Positions 17,801 through 25,527 of a DNA stretch of 64,000 nucleotides are shown here, in pieces (the stretch's first letter is position 1; every line of letters begins with the position of its first letter). Where the stretch lies: contig NC_007511.1 in assembly GCF_000012945.1 (NCBI RefSeq), forward strand, positions 3,100,001 to 3,164,000. The letters are read 5' to 3'. The translations under genes were made by a program, and so were the position numbers. The DNA is from Burkholderia lata. Its GTDB lineage: Bacteria > Pseudomonadota > Gammaproteobacteria > Burkholderiales > Burkholderiaceae. The notes beneath the pieces are model-generated. The model was not told the DNA's origin and ran no database searches. It worked only from the letters and a program-made list of their open reading frames with translations.

Positions 17801-18168
17801 GCCCCAAACCTTTCTTTCAGCCGATCGGAAAGGCCAAGCTTCAACTCTTCGCTGACTGCAGAAACGGTCCAACCCGCAGCCAGTCGCCGTAGTAGGTCGG
17901 CGCAGTAGACACTTTTGACGTATAGGTTGAGCCGGGCAACCTGAGCTTGTACTTGTCCGACAGGGCGAAAACTATCATCGTCCCCGGCTGACCAGCGATC
18001 ACTCGAATGGCTGTAGGGAAGCAAACGGCCGTAGACCACTCGATTTTCGATCGATTGCCCCGACTTGATCTGCAGGATCCAAAGCTGCAGCGCGCAGTGG
18101 CGGGTACTCTTCGAGAACAGCCGCGTCAACCGGCCATCGTTGAGAAGGTCATCGAGTGTCGGAGCCAT
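14866..18168 (-). CDS. Large phospholipase-D-like protein, possibly VPA1262 family, next to the RT-nitrilase gene
   Basis: This 1100-residue protein has no signal peptide or membrane segment. I see a PLD-like half-site: an IVIFDPYFEAAG strand-turn at about 436-447, then LHDRYILIMG at 518-527 followed by GFNLSNS at 535-541, matching the H-x-(K/R)...N/S pattern of PLD-superfamily nucleases. Only one such motif is visible, so a dimer would be needed for a full active site. The N-terminal 400 residues and the helical C-terminal 500 are unassigned; overall it resembles VPA1262-type proteins, which I state with caution. AAGGGAACA precedes the ATG at 18168. GC and codon use match the RT-nitrilase gene and differ from the host. 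Confidence 0.75.
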   Translation of the reverse strand: MAPTLDDLLNDGRLTRLFSKSTRHCALQLWILQIKSGQSIENRVVYGRLLPYSHSSDRWSAGDDDSFRPVGQVQAQVARLNLYVKSVYCADLLRRLAAGWTVSAVSEELKLGLSDRLKERFGATSLAPDGLAYRPVSYQLNRGAHDERSLSSPHGGAGAFSASITLTDKGALFRVGQDYDVALTSLVVERISADTGLDFGAADLARFGDLELLVFPALDDMERQLMKVGWVDTPHALVARFDPMQVPHFSAFHFRLCIANGGQIVYSRIAVAKRDAEGVYEHKFELSEHLHATTDSTELEVYGFDGDQSREGTLCCRWRIGYFREVNLQTHVVGRGAEPVKFDWLEKTTRPAVLARVKAALTINRGDLGFANRVGSREADPWVPANLDLASLFERLHPRNSEGRFFLRWGQGDGEGRLQFVEWFRGLLNKYQQHQIVIFDPYFEAAGLALLLLGAAPKSDYIVFTSLSKPSKVSDGVVGESDKPAQSRINNLVASCEHNSQLLRRIKLRIYGLREGRLHDRYILIMGADGLPAAGFNLSNSFQKAAENYPLLVTPIPADTLLSVEKYMSGLVQEAETAQSEGGGESYSMRLLFNSASSPMVPQRYEPLRFLENVRAGDVLSVWVGELSLRGQSGDSLKVQMAELGLLKDGSLVLPEMVDLQDWMNEQASNFTEFTAIWEVLGEVIAHTRASDRRFREDKLDRGFVEFLVRFLNTSFNRVYDGVDEELSVMDARLFREPVETLLHSSYRPEHLFHATKYVALTWSEYFTIKFLWWYAPHMLLATFEAQVADLPVESGGSNVVQLSLLSQIVSDISLSIQFDINKVQRGLLVNSGNGFLRWMGLIAIERQLEGPGGLAVVLQLVARFSSADQVRALGWMIHRAKSNPKKAEIYDGLVTSLHEALPPMIPAEDLRHLVDSMRGHMRQLTWAEPWLFQDVVFPLLQDERANTDDACEIWINELVALLGPELNHRLFALAREGQTTNITAFLFAHSGPERQRASLRSMQLILKQQRRIVQQPLASTSDWTRWDDALVVSMWILAFTRWAQYYLRLRDVTDSELERLSEDARELAMVRPMDEWRSEGAGKPVQLAAFLDQAEELSL

Positions 18169-18573
18169 TGTTCCCTTGTGAGTAACTTTCCACATCCCCA
18201 CCGACCGCTGTGGCGGGCAGCACACATTGCCTGCTTCCGCTTAGCGCCGTCAACGGCTGTCCGTTGCGTCACGGTTCTTTCAGGCTATAGACATTGCTGG
18301 ATTGTCCGCTGGCAATCTACTCTCGCCTAGTGTGATCTTTTTTGGCCTGGGGGCGGTTGTTGCGACGCGTATCACGCGCCCGAGCAATTGATCGAATAGG
18401 CGCTCCTCCGGAACCAACGACTCGCAGGCTCTTCGGCGTGCCATGATGGTCGGCTAGATCTAAAGTAGGGTTCCTACGCTCGCTCAAAAATCACTAAAAC
18501 CATTAATATTCAATCACTTACGAAAAATATCCGTAGTGTTCAATGTAGAGTTCCCGTTGACGCCGATTGACAC

Positions 18574-18596
18574 CGTGGATGACAAGCTCATCCACG
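18574..18596. repeat. Perfect inverted repeat
   Basis: CGTGGATGA and TCATCCACG form a 9-bp perfect stem over a CAAGC loop. GTGGATGAC recurs at about 18697, so it may be part of a repeated element end. Confidence 0.5.
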
Positions 18597-18610
18597 TCAC
18601 AAGGGGTGTG

Positions 18611-18720
18611 CGCATGACAAGAAGTGCAGTCGGGTCACGAATGCATCCTCGGGGACACGTGAGGCCGCTGACAAGAATGTGGGACAGGTGATTTGTGTGG
18701 ATGACGCAGGTCAGCTAGGC
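18611..18720. mobile_element. Possible remnant end of an IS21-type insertion sequence
   Basis: On the minus strand, repeated TGTCCC and TTGTCA blocks (for example TGTCCCACATTCTTGTCA, and CTTCTTGTCATGCG further on) resemble the multiple terminal repeats of IS21-family elements. No transposase gene remains. The call rests on pattern resemblance only. Confidence 0.3.
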
Positions 18721-18751
18721 GCTCTGGCCTCACCATGCAGATCAGTGCGAC

Positions 18752-18788
18752 CAAACAAAAAGCCGGCTCAGGGCCGGATTTTTGTTTG
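18752..18788. terminator. Bidirectional intrinsic terminator
   Basis: CAAACAAAAA-g-CCGGC and GCCGG-a-TTTTTGTTTG form a 15-bp stem with one mismatch and a 5-base loop, with A and T tracts on the two sides. It would stop transcription in both directions and isolates the foreign segment from the permease gene. Confidence 0.8.
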
Positions 18789-19066
18789 CGAAGCATAAGG
18801 CTGCACTTTGTAAACAGAAGCATATCTTTGCACCTCATGGAAAATTATCCTTCCTGTCTCACATCCCTCCGGATTTTCACTACGTTGCCGAAATCTGATA
18901 GAGCCGGGAGATTTGATTTCATACCGTTCACGCATCGGACTGGAAAGCGATTGCCGCTCGACCCCGGGCATCGCGAGCCGCCGACGAATCCCAGGAGCGG
19001 GCCAGCTTGCTTGGCCCGGGCGGCGATGACGGTCCTGCCACGCAGGACATTCGTGACGGAGCGACC

Positions 19067-20599
19067 ATGGATGCAAAATTCCAGCCTGATTCAGGCACCG
19101 ACAGTGACGTAAGCCTGCTGCACAAGATGGGCTATGCGCAGGAACTGTCGAGACGTATGAGCGGTTTTTCGAACTTCGCGGTGTCGTTTTCGGTGATCTG
19201 CATCCTGTCGGGCGGCATTACCGCGTTCCAGCTCGCGTTTTCCGCCGCCGGCGGCGCGTCGATCGGCCTCGGCTGGCCCCTGGGCTCGCTGTTCGCGCTG
19301 ATCGTCGCCGTGTCGATGTCGCAGATCGCGTCCGCGTTTCCGACGGCCGGCGGCCTCTATCACTGGGGCGCGATCCTCGGCGGGAAGAAATGGGGGTGGA
19401 TGACGGCGTGGCTCAACCTGATCGGCCTGATCTTCGTGATCGCCGCGATCAATTTCGGCACCTACGACCCGTTCTTCAAGACGCTGATCGCACCGATGTT
19501 CGGCGTCAGCCCGGACAGCCTGACCTGGTGGCATCAAACGGCGTTCATCGCGTTCATCACGATCTCGCAGGCGATCCTGAACGCGCGCGGCATCAGGATC
19601 GCGAGCAAGATCACCGACCTGTCGGGTTATCTCATCTTCGTGGTGACGATCGCGCTGGTGGTGTCGCTGCTCTACTACTCGCCGGTCGCGTTCGATGCGC
19701 ATCGGCTCGTGACGTTCACCAATTTCACCGGTGTCGATGGCGGCGCATGGCCGAAGCAGGCCACGCCGCTCGCGTTCCTGTCCGGCCTGCTGCTCGTGAC
19801 CTACACCATCACCGGCTTCGACGCTTCCGCGCACACGTCGGAAGAGACGCATGATGCGGCGAAGAACGTGCCGCGCGGCATCATCGGGTCGGTGTTCTGG
19901 TCCGCGGTGTTCGGCTACGTGATGGTGTGCGCGTTCGTGCTGGTGATGCCCGACCTGACCGCCAGCATGAAGCAGGGCACCGGTTTCTTCGAAGCGATTC
20001 TCGCGCCGATTCCGAAGACGTTGCGCGTCATCCTCGAACTCGCGATGTTCTTCATCAACTACGTGTGCGGGCTCGCGGCGATCATGTCGACGTCGCGGAT
20101 GGTGTATGCGTTCGCACGCGACGGCGGGCTGCCGGCGTCGAAGCTGCTGCGCAGCGTGAGCCCGACGCACCGCACGCCCGGCCCCGCGATCTGGACGTGT
20201 GCGGTGCTCGCGATCGTCGTCACGCTGTACGGCGATGCGTTCTCGGTGCTGAGTGCCGGCAGCGCGGTGTTCCTGTTCATCTCGTATGCGATGCCGATCG
20301 GCTCCGGGATGCTGGCCGAAGGCCGCACGTGGACCGACAAGGGCCCGTTTCAACTGGGGATCTGGTCGAAGCCGTGTGCGCTGCTCGCGCTGGTCGGCGC
20401 CTGCGTGCTCGCGTATGTCGGCATCCAGCCGCCGAACGAGAAGGTGCTGTACGTGCTCGTCGGCTTCGTCGTGGTGCTGATGGTGATCTGGTACGGCTTC
20501 GGCGTGCGCAACACGTTCGCGGGGCCGCCGGTGCTGAAGGACACGCGCAATCTCGACCGCATCCGCGAACTCGAGGCGAACGTCGATCCGACGGCCTGA
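19067..20599 (+). CDS. APC-superfamily amino acid permease (GABA/choline permease-like)
   Basis: This 510-residue inner-membrane protein has about 12 transmembrane segments. The N-terminal region LSRRMSGFSNFAVSFSVICI (about residues 27-46) and GGLYHWGAILGGKKWGW match the amino acid/choline transporter branch of the APC superfamily. It probably imports an amino acid or a small amine by proton symport. GGAGCGACC precedes the ATG at 19067. It is monocistronic, with a strong terminator 22 bp after the stop. The substrate is not determined by the sequence. Confidence 0.88.
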   Translation: MDAKFQPDSGTDSDVSLLHKMGYAQELSRRMSGFSNFAVSFSVICILSGGITAFQLAFSAAGGASIGLGWPLGSLFALIVAVSMSQIASAFPTAGGLYHWGAILGGKKWGWMTAWLNLIGLIFVIAAINFGTYDPFFKTLIAPMFGVSPDSLTWWHQTAFIAFITISQAILNARGIRIASKITDLSGYLIFVVTIALVVSLLYYSPVAFDAHRLVTFTNFTGVDGGAWPKQATPLAFLSGLLLVTYTITGFDASAHTSEETHDAAKNVPRGIIGSVFWSAVFGYVMVCAFVLVMPDLTASMKQGTGFFEAILAPIPKTLRVILELAMFFINYVCGLAAIMSTSRMVYAFARDGGLPASKLLRSVSPTHRTPGPAIWTCAVLAIVVTLYGDAFSVLSAGSAVFLFISYAMPIGSGMLAEGRTWTDKGPFQLGIWSKPCALLALVGACVLAYVGIQPPNEKVLYVLVGFVVVLMVIWYGFGVRNTFAGPPVLKDTRNLDRIRELEANVDPTA

Positions 20600-20621
20600 A
20601 GCGTCTTCGAAGCAGGCCGAA

Positions 20622-20663
20622 AAAAAACCGACTCGCTGGCTCGATGCCGCGAGTCGGTTTTTT
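20622..20663. terminator. Strong intrinsic terminator after the permease gene (bidirectional)
   Basis: AAAAAACCGACTCGC pairs perfectly with GCGAGTCGGTTTTTT over a 12-base loop. It ends the permease transcript and also backs up the terminator of the convergent glyA gene. Confidence 0.9.
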
Positions 20664-20684
20664 CATGTCTACACACAACAACGA

Positions 20685-20712
20685 GATTCAACCGCCTGGC
20701 AGCGGTTGAATC
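20685..20712 (-). terminator. Hairpin after glyA
   Basis: GATTCAACCGC and GCGGTTGAATC form an 11-bp perfect stem over a 6-base loop, 10 bp past the glyA stop on the minus strand. The T-run is supplied only by the adjoining bidirectional terminator. Confidence 0.65.
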
Positions 20713-20721
20713 TTGCGCGCA

Positions 20722-21969
20722 TCAGCCGTAGACGGGGAAACGCTTCGTCAGTTCGGCGACCTGCCCGCGCACACGCTCGAGCGTGGCCGCATCTTCCGGC
20801 GCTTCCAGCACATCGGCGATCAGGTTGCCGACGATCTCCGCTTCCTTCACGCCGAAGCCGCGCGTCGTCATTGCCGGCGAACCCAGGCGCACGCCGCTCG
20901 TCACGAACGGCTTTTCCGGATCGTTCGGGATCGCGTTCTTGTTCACCGTGATGTGCGCAGCACCCAGCGCTGCTTCCGCTGCCTTGCCCGTGATGTTCTT
21001 CGCACGCAGGTCCACCAGCATCACGTGGCTTTCCGTACGGCCCGACACGATCCGCAGGCCACGCTTCACCAGCGTTTCAGCCAGCACGCGGGCGTTCTCG
21101 ACCACCTTCTCCTGGTACGCCTTGAATTCCGGCGACAGCGCTTCCTTGAACGCCACGGCCTTGCCCGCGATCACGTGCATCAGCGGGCCGCCCTGGATCC
21201 CCGGGAAGATCGCCGAGTTGATCGGCTTCTCGTACTCGGCCTTCATCAGGATCACGCCGCCGCGCGGGCCGCGCAGGCTCTTGTGCGTCGTCGTCGTCAC
21301 GAAGTCTGCGTGCGGCACCGGGTTCGGGTACACGCCCGCTGCGATCAGGCCTGCGTAGTGGGCCATGTCGACCATCAGGTACGCGCCGACCGACTTCGCG
21401 ATCTTCGCCAGACGCTCGAAATCGATCTTCAGCGAGAATGCCGACGCGCCTGCGACGATCAGCTTCGGCTTGTGTTCCTGCGCGAGCTGCTCGGCCGCTT
21501 CGTAGTCGATGTCTTCGTTTTCGTTCAGGCCGTAGCTCACCACGTTGAACCACTTGCCCGACATGTTCACGGGCGAGCCGTGCGTCAGGTGGCCGCCGTG
21601 CGCGAGGCTCATGCCCATGATCGTGTCGCCCGGCTTGAGCATCGCGAAGAACACGCCCTGGTTCGCCTGCGAACCCGAGTTCGGCTGCACGTTCGCCGCT
21701 TCCGCACCGAACAGCTGCTTCACGCGGTCGATCGCCAGCTGCTCAACCACGTCCACGTATTCGCAGCCGCCGTAGTAGCGCTTGCCCGGATACCCTTCCG
21801 CGTACTTGTTCGTGAGTTGCGAACCCTGCGCAGCCATCACGGCCGGGCTCGTGTAGTTTTCCGACGCGATCAGCTCGATGTGATCTTCCTGGCGGCGGTT
21901 TTCCTGCTCGATCGCGGCATAAAGTTCCGGATCGACGTTGGCAACGGTGCTGGTGGTGCGGTTGAACAT
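20722..21969 (-). CDS. glyA: Serine hydroxymethyltransferase
   Basis: This 415-residue PLP enzyme interconverts serine and glycine with tetrahydrofolate and supplies one-carbon units in the cytosol. Family hallmarks are [20 protein letters not shown] (about residues 33-52), [14 protein letters not shown], and the PLP lysine in [15 protein letters not shown] (about residues 222-236). The start [15 protein letters not shown] is typical. It stands alone: nrdR and the ribD/ribE genes that usually follow glyA in Burkholderia are absent, so this is probably a second copy. No glycine-riboswitch fold was evident upstream. Confidence 0.95.
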   Translation of the reverse strand: MFNRTTSTVANVDPELYAAIEQENRRQEDHIELIASENYTSPAVMAAQGSQLTNKYAEGYPGKRYYGGCEYVDVVEQLAIDRVKQLFGAEAANVQPNSGSQANQGVFFAMLKPGDTIMGMSLAHGGHLTHGSPVNMSGKWFNVVSYGLNENEDIDYEAAEQLAQEHKPKLIVAGASAFSLKIDFERLAKIAKSVGAYLMVDMAHYAGLIAAGVYPNPVPHADFVTTTTHKSLRGPRGGVILMKAEYEKPINSAIFPGIQGGPLMHVIAGKAVAFKEALSPEFKAYQEKVVENARVLAETLVKRGLRIVSGRTESHVMLVDLRAKNITGKAAEAALGAAHITVNKNAIPNDPEKPFVTSGVRLGSPAMTTRGFGVKEAEIVGNLIADVLEAPEDAATLERVRGQVAELTKRFPVYG

Positions 21970-22110
21970 GATGATTGACCAGTTGAGAGTGAATGACTGA
22001 CCGCGGCTTGCCGGCTGCATGGTGTTTCGGCCTTCGCATTCCATCAGACGCGCCCTCGTTCAGCTAGAAGGATTCCGACATTCCGCTAGGACACCGCGCG
22101 CCGGGCGCGC

Positions 22111-22149
22111 AAAAAAAATCGAAGGGTCGCATCGCTGCGACACCTTCGA
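22111..22149 (-). terminator. Intrinsic terminator after the SDR gene
   Basis: TCGAAGG-GTCGC and GCGAC-a-CCTTCGA pair over a 6-base loop and are followed on the minus strand by eight T residues. It ends the SDR transcript before the glyA promoter. Confidence 0.85.
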
Positions 22150-22210
22150 CGGAACTTGCCTGCCGAGCGGGCGTGAGGCTTGCCCTTCAGCTTCTTGCGA
22201 GCATCAACGA

Positions 22211-22990
22211 TCAGACGGCGGAGAAGCAGTTGTCGACGAACAGGTGGGTGCCGTTGACGAAACTCGACTCGTCGGAAGCGAGGAACAGTGCCGCCGCCGC
22301 GACTTCCGACGGCTCGCACAGGCGGCCTTGCTGAACCGCGATCGCCGCCTCGGTCGCGTCGACACCCATCGCCTGCAGGTCCTTCAGTTCGCGCATCCCG
22401 TGCGGCGTGCGGATGAACCCCGGTGCGAGCGCGTTGCACCGAATGCCGCGGTCGCGGTACTCGACCGCAATCGCCCGCGCGAACATGTGGCACGCGCCCT
22501 TGGTCGCGTCATACAGCACCTCGCCCGGCGTCGCGCATACCGCGGAAATCGACGACGTGCAGACGATGCTGCCCCGCCCCTTCTCCAGCATCTGCGGCAG
22601 CACCGCTTTCGTCATCAGGAACATGCTCTTCACGTTCACGCCCATCAGCCAGTCCCATTCCGACTCCTCGATGTCGAGGAACGGTTTGACGATCAGCGTG
22701 CCGGCGTGATTGAACAGGATGTCCGCGTTGCCGTACTGCTCCCGCGCGGCGTTCACGGCCTGCTGGACTTCGGCCTGTTTCGACACGTCGGCGCCGAAGC
22801 CGATCGCCTGCAGGCCCGCGTCGCGCAGCCGGGATGCGAGTGTTTCAGCGGCGTCGCCGTCGCGGTCGATGATCGCGACCTTCGCGCCCTGTGCGGCGAA
22901 CAGTTCGGACGCCGCGCCGCCACAGCCACCGGCGCCGCCGCTCACGACGGCGACCTTGCCGGCCAGTCGGCCGTCAATCTTGACATTCAT
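22211..22990 (-). CDS. Short-chain dehydrogenase/reductase (SDR)
   Basis: This 259-residue classical SDR has the NAD(P)-binding GGAGGCGG loop (about residues 18-25), an NHAG motif (about 93-96), catalytic serine in CTSSISAV and YDATK with the catalytic Tyr and Lys (about residues 158-162). An aspartate in IIDRDGDA after the second strand favours NAD over NADP. It lies 33 bp after a flavin-linked lactone-oxidase-like gene on the same strand, so the pair probably oxidises a sugar or polyol substrate in two steps. Confidence 0.9.
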   Translation of the reverse strand: MNVKIDGRLAGKVAVVSGGAGGCGGAASELFAAQGAKVAIIDRDGDAAETLASRLRDAGLQAIGFGADVSKQAEVQQAVNAAREQYGNADILFNHAGTLIVKPFLDIEESEWDWLMGVNVKSMFLMTKAVLPQMLEKGRGSIVCTSSISAVCATPGEVLYDATKGACHMFARAIAVEYRDRGIRCNALAPGFIRTPHGMRELKDLQAMGVDATEAAIAVQQGRLCEPSEVAAAALFLASDESSFVNGTHLFVDNCFSAV

Positions 22991-23023
22991 GCTTCGTTCT
23001 CCAGTCTGGTTCGTTCGGTCTGC

Positions 23024-24271
23024 TCAACTGAACAGCGTCCGCAGGTGATCGTTGAGGAAATAGCCTTCGGGGTCCACGCTGCGGCGCAGCGCGCGGAACG
23101 CCTCGGCCTTCGGGAACCAGCGATCGACGTCCTCGCGGTTCGTGAAATGCAGCTTGCCCCAGTGCGGACGCGAGCCGTAGTCGCGCAGGATCGTGTCGAC
23201 GTCCTTCAGGAACGGCCAGTAGTCGACGCCGTTCGGGCCGCCCGAGCATGAAATCGTGACGCTGTCCTGGTGATTGAACGGGCTGATCCACGCCGGATCG
23301 CCCTTCGTGAAGCGGTACTCGACCGGGAAAATGCAGTCGCGATGCTTCGTAAGGATGAGCTCGCGCACCCGGCGCAGCGCTTCCTTGCCGTGTTGCGCGG
23401 GCACCGCGTACTCGAGCTCGTGGAAGTTCGGCACGTAGTGGATCGCGTACACCTCGGAGCTGTAGGCGATCTTCTCGTGCTCACCTTCGTGGAACGTGCG
23501 CGCGTCGGTGACATCCATCACCTTGATCTCGCACACGTCGTAGTCCTTCTTCGAGTTCGACACCTTCGTGGTGTCGGGCAGGCAGTAGAGATCGCGGCTG
23601 GCGGACGTCGGGCACCAGAAGAAGCTGAAATGCCGGTGCTTCGCGGCCAGGTCGTCGTATTGCGCCATCAGCGCGTCGAAATCCTCGCGCCATACGCGGT
23701 CGTGCAGCCAGAACGCGTCCGTCACCTGCAGCGTCAACTCCGACACCACGCCGAACATGCCGATGTTGACCTGCGTCGCGTGCAGCAGGTCGAGGTCCTG
23801 CCGGTCGCTCACCGTCATGATCGAGCCGTCCGGACGCACGATGCGCATCCCGACGACCTGCGACGACAGGTTGCTCAGTGTCGTCCCCGTGCCGTGCGTG
23901 CCGGTGGCCAACGCGCCGGCAATCGCCTGCGAATCGATGTCGCCCTGGTTGACGAGCGACAGGCCGAGTTCCTTCAGGTGCCGCGTCACCGCATTGATCT
24001 TGGTGCCGGCCTTCACGGTCACGCGCTTGCGCGCTTCGTCGACCGCCACGATGCCCTGGTAATCCTGCAGCGACAGCAGCAGGCCGCTGGTGGCCACGAC
24101 GGGCGTGAACGAGTGCCCCGACCCGGCGCAGCGCACGTGCTTGCCTTGCCGCGTCGCGGTGTGCACCAGCTCCGCGATCTCGGCCTCGCTGGCCGGCGAC
24201 GCCAGGTGCGCGGCCACGCACGACTGATTGCCGACCCAGTTTCTCCAGAATCCGCCACGGGGAAGTTCCAT
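23024..24271 (-). CDS. FAD-linked oxidase, D-arabinono-1,4-lactone/gulonolactone oxidase-like
   Basis: This 415-residue protein belongs to the vanillyl-alcohol-oxidase fold. It has an FAD loop with VRCAGSGHSFTPVV (about residues 46-59), where the His may bind FAD covalently, a GDIDSQAIAGALATGTHGTG stretch, and a PHWGKLHF motif near the C-terminus that matches the conserved HWxK of aldonolactone oxidases. I chose the ATG at 24271 (MELPRGGFW), preceded by GGAGAGACGGTG; an upstream in-frame GTG at 24328 lies inside a probable operator. It is divergent from an AraC regulator and is followed by the SDR gene. Confidence 0.85.
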   Translation of the reverse strand: MELPRGGFWRNWVGNQSCVAAHLASPASEAEIAELVHTATRQGKHVRCAGSGHSFTPVVATSGLLLSLQDYQGIVAVDEARKRVTVKAGTKINAVTRHLKELGLSLVNQGDIDSQAIAGALATGTHGTGTTLSNLSSQVVGMRIVRPDGSIMTVSDRQDLDLLHATQVNIGMFGVVSELTLQVTDAFWLHDRVWREDFDALMAQYDDLAAKHRHFSFFWCPTSASRDLYCLPDTTKVSNSKKDYDVCEIKVMDVTDARTFHEGEHEKIAYSSEVYAIHYVPNFHELEYAVPAQHGKEALRRVRELILTKHRDCIFPVEYRFTKGDPAWISPFNHQDSVTISCSGGPNGVDYWPFLKDVDTILRDYGSRPHWGKLHFTNREDVDRWFPKAEAFRALRRSVDPEGYFLNDHLRTLFS

Positions 24272-24310
24272 CACCGTCTCTCCAGCGTCGTATTGGTGCC
24301 AAAGGTAAGG

Positions 24311-24343
24311 TGCCGAAAGGTTTTCCACTATCGGATTTCGGCA
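24311..24343. promoter_or_regulatory. Inverted repeat in the divergent promoter region
   Basis: TGCCGAAA (24311-24318) and TTTCGGCA (24336-24343) are perfect inverted copies 17 bp apart, midway between the oxidase gene and the AraC gene. It is a likely regulator site. Confidence 0.5.
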
Positions 24344-24441
24344 AGTTAGGGTTTTGACGAGGCGACACCCGTCCGGCGCTTTTTGACCGGCGCGGCGAGC
24401 GGCTACAATGAATCGATCCGGCCCGCCCCTTCCCGCCCTCG

Positions 24442-25446
24442 ATGACGCCGTCTGCCCACCCGAGCGATTTCTCCGGCAACCCGCTGTTCGCGCGAACGGT
24501 CGCGTTCTGCGCGTTCACCGACGTGGAGGAACAGGCGCGCTCGTTCGACGGCTGGAACATGAACTACACGCAGATCTCGGGCGGGCTGTTTCACGGCTCG
24601 TCGTCGATCATGTCGCTGGGCGGCATCAAGCTGCTGGTCGAGGATCTCGACAAGGTCATCCTGCAGCAAGGCGCGGTGCCACTGGAGCGAATCGCCGTGG
24701 CCGTGCCGCTGGAACTGGAAGGCCACGCGCGCCTGTGCGGCGAGAAGAGCGGGCGCGACAGCCTGCACGTGTTCTCGAGCCAGCCGGAATTCGAGTTCTA
24801 TTCGCCCGATCGGCATCTGCTCGTGAATGTCGAAATCGAGCCGGAGAAACTGTCGACGCAGGCACTGCGTACGGTTGCCGAATCTCTGCGCGCTCGCACC
24901 CATGCACCGGTGATCCCGATGGCGACCGGTGTGGCCGACCATCTGCGCGACCTGCTGCGCCAGACGCTCGCCGCCGCGGCAAAAACCACGCACATCGGCG
25001 ATGCAACGACGCAGGACAGGATCGAACTGCTCGAACGCACCGTGCTGTACGCGATCTCGGAAGTGATGACGGCCGCCACGCCGGATGCTGGCGCGCAGAT
25101 CGTGCGCCCGACGAAATACTGGTCGCTGGTCAATGCGGTGCGGGAGCGGCTGCAGGATGCATCGACCTGCCCGCTGTCGATCGCCGAGCTGTGCGTGGAG
25201 CTCGGCGTCAGCCGGCGCACCGCGCAATACGCGTTCCAGGACACGTTGAACCTGAACCCGATCGCGTACCTGCGGGCCGTGCGGCTGAATCACGTGCGCC
25301 GCGAGCTGCGGCTCGGCGACTCCGTGACGTCCGCGGCCACCAAATGGGGCTTCTGGCACCTGAGCAGTTTTGCGCAGGACTATCGCGCGATGTTCGGCGA
25401 ACTGCCGTCGGCCACCGCGAAGCGCTACGCGCGCCAGGCCACCTAG
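24442..25446 (+). CDS. AraC-family transcriptional regulator
   Basis: This 334-residue protein has an N-terminal sensor region of about 200 residues and a C-terminal AraC DNA-binding domain: first helix-turn-helix LSIAELCVELGVSRRTAQYAF (about residues 250-270), then LNPIAYLRAVRLNHVRREL and a second helix pair near VTSAATKWGFWHLSSFAQDY. The pattern is that of EutR-like regulators. It is divergent from the FAD-linked oxidase gene with an inverted repeat between them, so it probably controls the oxidase-SDR pair. Confidence 0.9.
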   Translation: MTPSAHPSDFSGNPLFARTVAFCAFTDVEEQARSFDGWNMNYTQISGGLFHGSSSIMSLGGIKLLVEDLDKVILQQGAVPLERIAVAVPLELEGHARLCGEKSGRDSLHVFSSQPEFEFYSPDRHLLVNVEIEPEKLSTQALRTVAESLRARTHAPVIPMATGVADHLRDLLRQTLAAAAKTTHIGDATTQDRIELLERTVLYAISEVMTAATPDAGAQIVRPTKYWSLVNAVRERLQDASTCPLSIAELCVELGVSRRTAQYAFQDTLNLNPIAYLRAVRLNHVRRELRLGDSVTSAATKWGFWHLSSFAQDYRAMFGELPSATAKRYARQAT

Positions 25447-25477
25447 CACCTGTCGTTCACCCTGTCGTTCACCTTCC

Positions 25478-25512
25478 GGCGGCCGGTTACGAAGGAGTCC
25501 GCACCGGCCGCC
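25478..25512. terminator. GC-rich hairpin between convergent genes
   Basis: GGCGGCCGGT and ACCGGCCGCC form a 10-bp perfect stem with a 15-base loop between the stops of the AraC gene and the EF-hand-like gene. A tandem direct repeat (TGTCGTTCACC, twice) lies just before it. Confidence 0.5.
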
Positions 25513-25527
25513 GCCCTGCCTGCTACG

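Larger units (their letters stand above)
18169..19066. other. Right flank of the foreign segment: AT-rich promoter zone, IS-end-like repeats, terminator
   Basis: About 900 bases have no convincing gene. The first part (to about 18570) is AT-rich and presumably holds the promoter of the PLD-like gene. A hairpin, IS-end-like repeats and a bidirectional terminator follow (listed separately). The last 280 bases return to host-like composition and presumably hold the promoter of the permease gene. Confidence 0.5.

Noticed and set aside
10285..19066. Integrase, tRNA or att site for the foreign segment
   Set aside because: I searched both flanks by eye and saw no integrase gene, no tRNA end and no clear direct repeats bounding the segment.
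21970..22110. Possible glycine riboswitch upstream of glyA
   Set aside because: The leader is short and I could not draw the paired aptamer folds expected of a glycine riboswitch.
24272..24328. Longer N-terminus of the FAD oxidase from a GTG at 24328
   Set aside because: The extension lies in the divergent promoter and inverted repeat, while the ATG at 24271 has a good ribosome binding site and starts the conserved region.
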